Shown piece by piece: positions 1-6,171 of a DNA stretch of 14,429 nt (position 1 is its first letter; the number at the start of each line of letters is the position of its first letter). The DNA lies in contig DATCSE010000076.1 in NCBI GenBank assembly GCA_036568605.1, forward strand, positions 1 to 14,429, written 5' to 3'. Source of the stretch: DATCSE01 sp036568605. GTDB lineage: Bacteria; Pseudomonadota; Gammaproteobacteria; Burkholderiales; Burkholderiaceae_C. Position numbers and translations under genes: made by a program. Below the pieces are notes generated by a model. It was not told where the DNA came from, did not search any database, and saw only the letters and a program-made list of their open reading frames with translations.

Positions 1-109
1 ACAACGTGCGCGTGTCGGAAGAAGCGTGTCGTGGATGCCATCGCGGTAGCGGGTTCGATGGCAGGTCGGCGGGCCGGACCGAACGCGTGCGAGGCGACGG
101 CATATCGGC
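1..109 (-). other. Leader downstream of TPP riboswitch (thi gene off-window)
   Basis: This stretch lies 3' of the TPP aptamer on the minus strand and should carry its expression platform. It holds a perfect 8-bp inverted repeat, TGCCATCG at 36-43 with CGATGGCA at 56-63 and a 12-nt loop, with no T-tract after it. A frame starting at ATG 112-110 (second ATG 103-101) stays open to the left edge. That start overlaps the last bases of the aptamer, lacks a Shine-Dalgarno sequence, and the residues are not recognisable. I therefore think the controlled gene starts beyond the window. In related bacteria such riboswitches commonly precede thiC or other thi genes, but the gene here cannot be named from the sequence. 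Confidence 0.4.
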
Positions 110-206
110 CATGCTTCCCTGCGCGAGGATTACCTCAATCAGGTTCGAAGGGACTCTCTCAGTCGAGCCGTTCGGGTCGAACGGCCCAACACCCCTAGCG
201 GATGCC
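110..206 (-). promoter_or_regulatory. TPP (THI-box) riboswitch aptamer
   Basis: Read on the minus strand, the conserved blocks of the thiamine pyrophosphate riboswitch appear in order. GGGGTGT (195-189) is followed by a P3 hairpin with an 8-bp GCCGTTCG/CGAACGGC stem. Next come the pyrimidine-sensing CTGAGA, then CCC, GAACCTGAT, the GAGGTAATCCTC hairpin region, and GCAGGGAAG ending at 114. TPP binding normally lowers expression of the downstream thiamine biosynthesis or transport gene by terminating transcription or hiding the ribosome binding site. The element points to the left edge. It lies about 60 nt after the ferredoxin reductase stop codon but probably has its own promoter, so it is a separate transcription unit. 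Confidence 0.95.
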
Positions 207-230
207 GCACGGCGTCGTGCAGCGCTTCGA

Positions 231-239
231 ATTATGGCA
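231..239 (-). promoter_or_regulatory. Candidate extended -10 promoter for the thi transcript
   Basis: On the minus strand TGCCATAAT matches an extended -10 element: TG, one base, then CATAAT at 236-231. Transcription would begin near 224, about 18 nt before the riboswitch aptamer. No good -35 hexamer is seen at 16-18 bp upstream, which extended -10 promoters tolerate. Confidence 0.45.
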
Positions 240-268
240 GACCGCCTGCGGCCGACGCTTGATCGCGG

Positions 269-1345
269 TCACCCGTGCGCCACGCCCAGCAGCCGGTGCA
301 GGCGCGGGCTGGTCGTCGTGTATTCGAGGTGGATGGTCGGCTTGTCCGGAAAGATGTGCGCGGCCGCGCCGAAGGCCGCGAGCGTCGCCTCGTGGAAGCC
401 GCTGACGATCAGCTTGCGCTTGCCCGGGTAGGTCACGATGTCGCCGACCGCGAAGATGCCGGGCGTGCTCGACGCGAAACGCTCGGTGTCGACGACGATC
501 TGCTTGCGGTCCAGCGCCAGGCCCCACTGGGCGATCGGGCCGAGCTTGGGGCTCAGGCCGGTGTACGCGAGCACGGCATCGACTTCGAGCCATGGCGTCT
601 GGTCGTCGGCGGTCGCGAGCTGCAGCGCGGCGAGGCGGCCGTCGGCGCCGGTGCGCAGCGCGATCGGCTGCGCCGCGATGAAGCGCACGCGGCCGCTGTC
701 GCGCAGTGCGTGCAGGCGCGCGATCGTCGCTGGTGCGGCACGGAACTCGTCGCGGCGGTGCATCAGCGTGATGCTCGCCGGGCGGCGCGCATCGTTCGAT
801 TCGGCGAACGCGATCGCGGCGTCCAGCGCCTCGTCGGCATCGCCGACGACCAGCACGCGCTGGCGGGCGAAGCGCGCGGCCTCATCGTCCAGGCCATGGC
901 CGTAGAAGACCTGCGTGCCTTCGTGCGCGGCGAGGCCGTCGACCTTGATGCGCTTCGGCTGGAACGCGCCGACGCCGCCGGCGACCACGACCACCTTCGC
1001 GACGAAGCGTGTGCCGGCCGAGGTTTCGAGGCGGAAGCGCCCGTCGGCCTCCTGCGCGATCGCGTCCACCTGCTGGTTCAGGTGCGGCGTGGTCGCGAAC
1101 GGCTTGATCTGCGTGACCAGCCGCTCGACCAGCTCGCGTCCCGTCGCAAAGGGCAGCGCCGGGATGTCGTAGATCGGCTTGTCGGGGTAGAGCTCGATGC
1201 ACTGGCCGCCGAGCACCGGCAGCGCGTCGACCAGCTGCGCGCTCAAGCCTTGCAGGCCGAGCTGGAAGACCTGGAACAGACCGACAGGCCCGGCACCGAC
1301 GACGACCGCATCGGTCTCGATGGCGGCAGCAGGGTTCGTCGTCAC
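269..1345 (-). CDS. Ferredoxin--NADP(+) reductase, thioredoxin-reductase-like type
   Basis: A 358-aa flavoprotein that should move electrons between NADPH and ferredoxin in the cytoplasm. The FAD-binding GAGPVG is at residues 17-22. GGQC at 46-49 is followed by the family's ELYPDKPIYDIP segment. HRRDEFRA at 196-203 supplies the basic residues expected to hold the NADPH phosphate. GDIVTYPGKRKL from 301 is the C-terminal FAD motif. The paired redox-active CxxC of true thioredoxin reductase is absent, which favours a YumC-like ferredoxin reductase. Oddly, the second nucleotide-binding motif (usually GGGDSALD) reads GDADEALD at 168-175, losing two glycines. The start is GTG 1345-1343; no strong ribosome binding site is visible. 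It follows fdxA by 25 nt, so the two are probably co-transcribed and the ferredoxin is the likely partner. Confidence 0.88.
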   Translation of the reverse strand: MTTNPAAAIETDAVVVGAGPVGLFQVFQLGLQGLSAQLVDALPVLGGQCIELYPDKPIYDIPALPFATGRELVERLVTQIKPFATTPHLNQQVDAIAQEADGRFRLETSAGTRFVAKVVVVAGGVGAFQPKRIKVDGLAAHEGTQVFYGHGLDDEAARFARQRVLVVGDADEALDAAIAFAESNDARRPASITLMHRRDEFRAAPATIARLHALRDSGRVRFIAAQPIALRTGADGRLAALQLATADDQTPWLEVDAVLAYTGLSPKLGPIAQWGLALDRKQIVVDTERFASSTPGIFAVGDIVTYPGKRKLIVSGFHEATLAAFGAAAHIFPDKPTIHLEYTTTSPRLHRLLGVAHG

Positions 1346-1370
1346 GCGGTCGAGGACCCGACGCGGCGGC

Positions 1371-1694
1371 TCAGCGGATCAGCTCGCCGAGCTTGCCGGT
1401 CTTGTCTTTCCATTCCTCGGCGTCGGGCTGCGGCGCCTTGCGCTTCGTGATGCTGGGCCAGCCCTTCGCGAGCTCGGCGTTCAGCGCGATCATGTGCTGC
1501 TGGTCGCCCGGCACATCCTCCTCGGGCACGATCGCGTTGACCGGGCACTCGGGGATGCAGACCGCGCAGTCGATGCACTCGTCGGGGTCGATCGAGAGGA
1601 AGTTCGGGCCTTCGCGGAAGCAATCGACAGGGCACACATCCACGCAGTCGGTGTACTTGCAGCGGATGCACGATTCGAGAACGACGTGGGTCAT
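1371..1694 (-). CDS. fdxA: 7Fe ferredoxin FdxA ([3Fe-4S][4Fe-4S])
   Basis: A 107-aa soluble electron carrier very close to the Azotobacter ferredoxin I family in length and sequence. By analogy with that family, C9, C17 and C50 would hold the [3Fe-4S] cluster, while C21, C40, C43 and C46 would hold the [4Fe-4S] cluster. The CxxCxxxxCxxxCP and CxxCxxCxxxCP motifs are both intact. The usual C-terminal LNAELAKGWPSIT segment is present. The start is ATG 1694-1692, because the family begins MTHVV and the upstream extension is low-complexity. It stands just ahead of a ferredoxin-NADP reductase gene and 106 nt after cobA. It may serve sulfite reductase or general redox and oxidative-stress chemistry; the partner is inferred from position. 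Confidence 0.95.
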   Translation of the reverse strand: MTHVVLESCIRCKYTDCVDVCPVDCFREGPNFLSIDPDECIDCAVCIPECPVNAIVPEEDVPGDQQHMIALNAELAKGWPSITKRKAPQPDAEEWKDKTGKLGELIR

Positions 1695-1800
1695 GGGCTT
1701 TCGGGGCTGTCTTCGTTGGAATGTTCGGTCCGGGTCCGGCGGGCGCGCTGATCGGCCCTGGGGCCTCGGGCAGAGGCCGTGGAGAGCCTGGATTTTAGGG
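1695..1800 (-). other. cobA-fdxA intergenic gap with small hairpin
   Basis: This 106-nt gap separates the sulfate-reduction operon from fdxA. It contains a 6-bp stem, GGCCTC at 1762-1767 with GAGGCC at 1773-1778, around a 5-nt loop. No T-run follows it on the minus strand, so it is at best a weak terminator. I see no convincing promoter hexamers. Whether fdxA is read from upstream or has its own promoter is undecided. Confidence 0.35.
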
Positions 1801-2592
1801 CTACGCGTCGGTGTCGCCGGTGGCCGCCGGCGTTTCCACGGCGCTGTCGGGGGCGGGCTGTGCCGACGAGACGCCCGGTGGAGCGCCATCGGTCGCGATG
1901 GCCGCCGCGCCCGCGCCCACCGTCACGACCGTCGGCCGCCCGGCATGTAGCATCGTCGCATGGCCCAGCGTCGCGACCGTGTGCTCGCTGTGCAGCTGAT
2001 CGGGCCAGCCGGCGCGCGAGACCACGCTGGCCGGCGTGTCGAGCGCCCAGCCGGCCGCGACCAGGCGTCTCGAGAGGGCGGCGAGCTGCTTGCCGGCCAT
2101 GTAGAACACTTCGGTATCGGCGCTGCGGCCGGCGTGCAGGCTGCGCTCGCGCGTCATCGCGGTCGTCAGGCTCACGCTGCGGCCGCTGCCGCGCCGCGTC
2201 AGCGGGCGTCGGGTGGCCGCCGCGGCCGCGATCGCCGCGGTGATGCCGGGCACGACCTCGCACGCGATGCCGGCCTCGGCCAGCGCCTGCAGCTCCTCCT
2301 CGAGCCGGCCGAATACGCTCGGATCTCCGCCCTTGAGCCGCACGACGCACTTGCCGGCGCGTGCATGCTTGACCAGCAGCGCGTTGATCGCGGTCTGCCC
2401 GGTGCTGTCGCAGAAGCCGCGCTTGCCGACATGGATCCACTCGGCCCGCGGCGCCAGCTCGTGCAGCGTGGGGTCGGTCAGCGCATCGAACAGCACCACC
2501 TCGGCCTGCGCGAGCAGGCGCGCGCCGCGGACCGTGATCAAGTCCGCGACGCCGGGGCCGGCGCCGATGACGATGACGCGGCCGGTCGTCAT
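1801..2592 (-). CDS. cobA: Uroporphyrinogen-III C-methyltransferase (SUMT)
   Basis: A 263-aa S-adenosylmethionine-dependent enzyme that methylates uroporphyrinogen III twice to precorrin-2, the entry step to siroheme (and cobalamin). Diagnostic motifs are GAGPGVADLIT (10-20), VGKRG (55-59), VRLKGGDPSVFGR (84-96) and PGITAA (115-120). It matches only the methyltransferase half of CysG; the dehydrogenase/ferrochelatase half is not in this window. The last ~30 residues form an Ala/Pro-rich tail beyond the conserved fold. It starts 13 nt after the cysN stop, at the end of the operon, which fits supplying siroheme to the sulfite reductase CysI. The symbol cobA is used loosely; it acts here as a cysG-type siroheme enzyme. 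Confidence 0.93.
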   Translation of the reverse strand: MTTGRVIVIGAGPGVADLITVRGARLLAQAEVVLFDALTDPTLHELAPRAEWIHVGKRGFCDSTGQTAINALLVKHARAGKCVVRLKGGDPSVFGRLEEELQALAEAGIACEVVPGITAAIAAAAATRRPLTRRGSGRSVSLTTAMTRERSLHAGRSADTEVFYMAGKQLAALSRRLVAAGWALDTPASVVSRAGWPDQLHSEHTVATLGHATMLHAGRPTVVTVGAGAAAIATDGAPPGVSSAQPAPDSAVETPAATGDTDA

Positions 2593-2605
2593 GCGGGATC
2601 GCGCG

Positions 2606-3958
2606 TCACGCCGCCGCCTTCACGAGCAGCGCCCCGCTCGTGCGGTTGCTCGCCGGATCGACGACGATCAGCGAGCCGCCGACGCGATTGGTTTCATACG
2701 CCTCGACCGGCAGCGGCTGCTGGGTCTCGACGATCACGTGGCCGATGTCGTTGACCGCGAGCTCGTGCGCATCGGTCGCATCCAGCGTGTGGATGTCGAG
2801 CCGGCTCTCGATGGCCGTGATGCGGGCCTGCACCCAGCGGTTGCCGTGGCGCACCCAGTACTTGCGGCCGACCACGGCGGGTTCGGTGTCCAGCCAGGCC
2901 AGCGTCGCCGAGAAGCGCTGGACCTCGTTCATCGTCTGCGGCGTCGAGATCCAGTCGCCGCGCGAGACGTCGAGCTGGCGGTCGAGCAGCAGGCCGGCCG
3001 ATTGGCCTGCCTCGGCCGCGTCGACCCGGCTGCCGGCGATGCGCACCTCGGTGACGGTCGCGCGCTCCCCGCTGGGGAAGAGCTGCACCGCGTCGCCGGC
3101 GCGCACGCGGCCGTGTGCGATGCGGCCCCACAGCACGCGCGGCTGTTCGCCGGTGCCGTCGCCGTCGCGGGCAACGTACTGCACCGGGATCAGCAAGTCG
3201 CCGGTCTTGCGCTCCTGCGCGGTCGGCAGGCTCTCGAGCAGCTGCAGCAGCGACGGGCCGTCGTACCAATCGACCCAGGCCCGAAGGGCCGTATCCGTCG
3301 CCCCTGGTGGCTGCGTCACGTTGTCGCCGCGCAGCGCCGAGACCGGGATCACGCCGGCGACTTCGATGCCCGCCTCGTCGGCGAACGCGAGCAGCGACGC
3401 GCGCACCGCGGCATACGCAGCGCCCGGGTCGGCCACGGCATCAAGCTTGTTGATCGCGAACACGATGCTGGGCACACGCAACAACTGCGCCAGCAGCGCA
3501 TGCCGCCGGGTCTGCGCGAGCAGTTTGACCGGTTCGCCGGGCTGCGAGGTGTCCAGCTTCGTGATGTCGACCAGCACGACCGCCGCATCGCTGCCGGCCG
3601 CGGCCGTCACCATGTTGCGGGTGTACTGCTCGTGTCCCGGTGCGTCGGCGATGATGAACTTGCGCGTGCGGGTCGCGAAGTAGCGGTAGGCGACGTCGAT
3701 CGTGATGCCTTGCTCGCGCTCGGCCTCCAGGCCGTCGGTCAGCAGCGACAGGTCGATGGCGCTGCCGGCCGCCTTCTTCTCGAGCGTGTCGAGCTGATCG
3801 GCGAGGATCGCGCGGCTGTCGTACAGCAGCCGGCCGATCAGCGTGCTCTTGCCGTCGTCGACGCTGCCGGCGGTGAGGAAGCGCAAGGCGCGGTGATCCG
3901 TGCCTTTCGTCGCCGACTCGCGGGGGTCCGTGCCTTGAGGTGCCAGCGCCGTGCTCAT
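2606..3958 (-). CDS. cysN: Sulfate adenylyltransferase subunit 1 (GTPase)
   Basis: A 450-aa GTPase subunit of ATP sulfurylase. GTP hydrolysis by CysN drives the formation of adenosine 5'-phosphosulfate (APS) by CysD. The G1 loop GSVDDGKS is at 31-38, GITID (switch I) near 84-88, DAPGH (G3) at 105-109 and NKLD (G4) at 170-173, followed by EF-Tu-like beta-barrel domains. No APS-kinase (CysC) domain is fused to the C terminus, unlike the NodQ-type proteins of many proteobacteria. The start is ATG 3958-3956, sharing one base with the cysD stop (TGATG) and preceded by a strong AAGGAAGG ribosome site at 3975-3968 with a 9-nt spacer. It is translationally coupled to cysD. Confidence 0.97.
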   Translation of the reverse strand: MSTALAPQGTDPRESATKGTDHRALRFLTAGSVDDGKSTLIGRLLYDSRAILADQLDTLEKKAAGSAIDLSLLTDGLEAEREQGITIDVAYRYFATRTRKFIIADAPGHEQYTRNMVTAAAGSDAAVVLVDITKLDTSQPGEPVKLLAQTRRHALLAQLLRVPSIVFAINKLDAVADPGAAYAAVRASLLAFADEAGIEVAGVIPVSALRGDNVTQPPGATDTALRAWVDWYDGPSLLQLLESLPTAQERKTGDLLIPVQYVARDGDGTGEQPRVLWGRIAHGRVRAGDAVQLFPSGERATVTEVRIAGSRVDAAEAGQSAGLLLDRQLDVSRGDWISTPQTMNEVQRFSATLAWLDTEPAVVGRKYWVRHGNRWVQARITAIESRLDIHTLDATDAHELAVNDIGHVIVETQQPLPVEAYETNRVGGSLIVVDPASNRTSGALLVKAAA

Positions 3959-4917
3959 CAGAAATACCCTTCCTTCTTGCGCCGCTCCATCGAGGCATCC
4001 GAGGTGCGGTCGTCCATGCGTGTCGCGCCGCGCTCGCTGACCGTGACCTGCAGCGTCTCGGCGACGATCTCGGCAGCCGTCGCGGCCGGGCTCTCGACCG
4101 GGCAGGTGCAGGTCATGTCGCCGACCGTGCGGAAGCGGACCTGCGCCGTCTCGATCGTCTCGCCCGCCGCCGGCGGCGTGACCTCGGTCAGCGGCACCAG
4201 CAGGCCCTTGCGGCGGATCACCTGGCGGTCGTGCGTGTAGTACAGGCTGGGCAGCGGGATGTTCTCGCGGGCGATGTAGAGCCAGACGTCGAGCTCGGTC
4301 CAGTTGCTGATCGGGAATGCGCGCAGATGCTCGCCCGGCTTGATGCGGGTGTTGAACAGCGTCCACAGCTCGGGACGCTGCTCCTTGGGCTGCCACTGGC
4401 CGAAGCTGTCGCGGTGGCTGAAGATGCGTTCCTTCGCACGCGCCTTCTCCTCGTCGCGCCGCGCGCCGCCGATCAGCACGTCGAAGCGGTGCTCCTCGAT
4501 CGCCTCCAGCAGCGCGACGGTCTGGTGGCCGTTGCGCGATTCCAGCGGGTGCGACAGGCGCACCGTGCCGCGCTTGATCGAATCCTCCAGGTGACCGACG
4601 ACCAGGCGCTCGCCCATCTCGGCGACGCGGCGGTCGCGGAACTCGATCACCTCGGGGAAGTTGTGGCCGGTGTCGACGTGCAGCAGCGGGAACGGCAGGC
4701 GCCCCTTGTAGTTGCCATTGGCGTCCTTGGTCTTGAACGCCTTCTCGGCCAGGCGCAGCACGACGCACGAGTCCTTGCCGCCCGAGAACAGCAGGGCCGG
4801 ACGCTCGAACGATGCGACGGCTTCGCGCAGGATGAAGATCGCTTCCTCCTCGAGCCAGTCGAGGTGCGTGTGGTCGAGTTGCGGCAGAAGCTGCTCGACG
4901 CGGACGGGCGCGTTCAT
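3958..4917 (-). CDS. cysD: Sulfate adenylyltransferase subunit 2
   Basis: A 319-aa catalytic subunit that transfers the AMP of ATP to sulfate, giving APS, in complex with CysN. The PP-loop SGGKDS is at 45-50. Other family segments are HVDTGHNFPEV (80-90), GARRDEEKARAKER (151-164), PISNWTELDVW (202-212) and the usual C-terminal ERRKKEGYF. Length and sequence are ordinary for the family. The start is ATG 4917-4915, which overlaps the cysH stop as ATGA and has GGAG at 4928-4925 with a 7-nt spacer. Confidence 0.97.
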   Translation of the reverse strand: MNAPVRVEQLLPQLDHTHLDWLEEEAIFILREAVASFERPALLFSGGKDSCVVLRLAEKAFKTKDANGNYKGRLPFPLLHVDTGHNFPEVIEFRDRRVAEMGERLVVGHLEDSIKRGTVRLSHPLESRNGHQTVALLEAIEEHRFDVLIGGARRDEEKARAKERIFSHRDSFGQWQPKEQRPELWTLFNTRIKPGEHLRAFPISNWTELDVWLYIARENIPLPSLYYTHDRQVIRRKGLLVPLTEVTPPAAGETIETAQVRFRTVGDMTCTCPVESPAATAAEIVAETLQVTVSERGATRMDDRTSDASMERRKKEGYF

Positions 4918-5672
4918 GCGGAGGCTCCGATCAGGGATACGTGAGTCGATGGGTTCTGGTCCTGGTGGACGTGCAGCCCGCATTCCTTGGCCCCTTCGTC
5001 TTCCCACCACCAGCGGCCGGCGCGGAAATCCTCGCCGACCGCGATCGCGCGGGTGCATGGCGCACAGCCGATGCTTGGGTAGAACTGGTCGTGCAGCGGG
5101 TTATACGGCACGTCGTGCAGCTTGATGTAGTGCCAAACGTCAGCCCACGACCAGTCGGCCAGCGGGTTGATCTTCCGGCGGCCCTGGTCGTCGGCTTCGC
5201 TGAAGCCGACGGCGCCGCGGTTGTTCGACTGCTCGCGCCGCATCCCGGTGACCCAGGCGCTGCGCTCCTTCAGCATGCGCGCGAGCGGCTCGAGCTTGCG
5301 GATGCCGCAGCAGGCCTTGCGCAGCGCGATGCTGTCGTACATTGCGCGCTCGCCGTGGTCGCGCACGAAATGCACGACCGATTCGTTCACCGGTTCGTAG
5401 ACCTCGACCGGCAACCCGTAGCGCTCCTCGATGCGCGGGATCAGCGCGAGCGTCTCGTCGTGGAGCTTGCCGGTCTGCAGCGTGCCGATCGCGATCGGCA
5501 GCTCGTGGCGGGCGATCAGGTCGGTGATCACCATGTCTTCGGCGCCCAGGCTGGTGGCCTGGACGATGCGGCCGGCGTGCTCGGCCGCGGCGCTGCGCAG
5601 CAGTTCGACCGCGCGCGCGACACGCTCGTCGAAGCCCGCCGTCGCGCGGGCGTACAGCGAAACGGCGCTCAT
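4914..5672 (-). CDS. cysH: Adenylyl-sulfate (APS) reductase, Fe-S type
   Basis: A 252-aa thiol-dependent reductase converting activated sulfate to sulfite. It carries the cysteine pair C121-C122 and the CxxC at C203/C206, which ligate a [4Fe-4S] cluster in the APS-using branch of this family; enterobacterial PAPS reductase lacks them. The catalytic cysteine is C231 in the ECGLH motif, and the nucleotide-binding SLGAEDMV is at 41-48. Together with the absence of cysC nearby, this predicts use of APS directly rather than PAPS; substrate is inferred from the motif. The start is ATG 5672-5670, overlapping the stop of the upstream DUF934 gene as ATGA; longer upstream frames are shadow sequence. 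Confidence 0.95.
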   Translation of the reverse strand: MSAVSLYARATAGFDERVARAVELLRSAAAEHAGRIVQATSLGAEDMVITDLIARHELPIAIGTLQTGKLHDETLALIPRIEERYGLPVEVYEPVNESVVHFVRDHGERAMYDSIALRKACCGIRKLEPLARMLKERSAWVTGMRREQSNNRGAVGFSEADDQGRRKINPLADWSWADVWHYIKLHDVPYNPLHDQFYPSIGCAPCTRAIAVGEDFRAGRWWWEDEGAKECGLHVHQDQNPSTHVSLIGASA

Positions 5673-6142
5673 GCGGTGGCCCGCCCGAAGATCGGCTGCG
5701 TCTGGACCACGTCGCCTTGGTAGTACGCGGGGAAGAAACCGAGCGCGCGCCGGGCCGCCTCGATCGACTGGCCGGCCTTCAGCACGACCGTGTCGAACCC
5801 GCTGCGCTGCAGCAGCGGCAGCATGTCGACCAGGACGTCGCCGGTCGCGCGCACCTCGCCTGCGTAGCGGTAGCGGGCGCGCAGCAGGTGGGCCTGGCTG
5901 TACGCGCGGCCGTCGGTCCACTTCGGGAAATGCAGCGCGACCAGCGCGAAGCGCGGCAGTTCGGCCGCGATGTCCTCGACGTCCTCGTCGTTGGCCAGCT
6001 TCAGGCCGACCGGCAGCTCCGCCGGCCACGCGTCGCGCAGCGCACGCCACTGCGCGCTCGTCAACAGCAGGTTCGCGGCCGGCACGGCAAGCGCGTCATC
6101 GGCGGCTTGCCAGGTGTCTTGTTCGAGATCGATGAATTGCAT
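5669..6142 (-). CDS. DUF934 protein of the sulfite-reduction operon
   Basis: A 157-aa soluble protein of the DUF934 family, which commonly lies beside cysI and cysH in proteobacteria; its biochemical role is not established to my knowledge. The recognisable core is FPKWTDGRAYSQAHLLR (73-89), then the YRYAGE...GDVLVDMLP segment, and an FFPAYYQGD stretch near the C terminus. The protein contains no cysteine at all, so it cannot be a Fe-S ferredoxin-like carrier. It lies 29 nt after cysI, and its stop overlaps the cysH start (ATGA), so it is translationally coupled to the APS reductase. A scaffolding, assembly or regulatory job for CysI or CysH is possible but is inference. Confidence 0.9.
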   Translation of the reverse strand: MQFIDLEQDTWQAADDALAVPAANLLLTSAQWRALRDAWPAELPVGLKLANDEDVEDIAAELPRFALVALHFPKWTDGRAYSQAHLLRARYRYAGEVRATGDVLVDMLPLLQRSGFDTVVLKAGQSIEAARRALGFFPAYYQGDVVQTQPIFGRATA

Positions 6143-6171
6143 GGTGATGGGTCTCGCTTCGCCAGCCTCGT

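Noticed and set aside
1..112. Minus-strand open frame beginning ATG at 112 as the thi gene itself
   Set aside because: The start overlaps the 3' end of the TPP aptamer, there is no ribosome site, and the residues are unrecognisable. Kept only as leader sequence.
2213..4240. Long plus-strand frame (675 codons) opposite cobA and cysN
   Set aside because: Its composition is a shadow of the real genes, with no domain and no plausible start signals.
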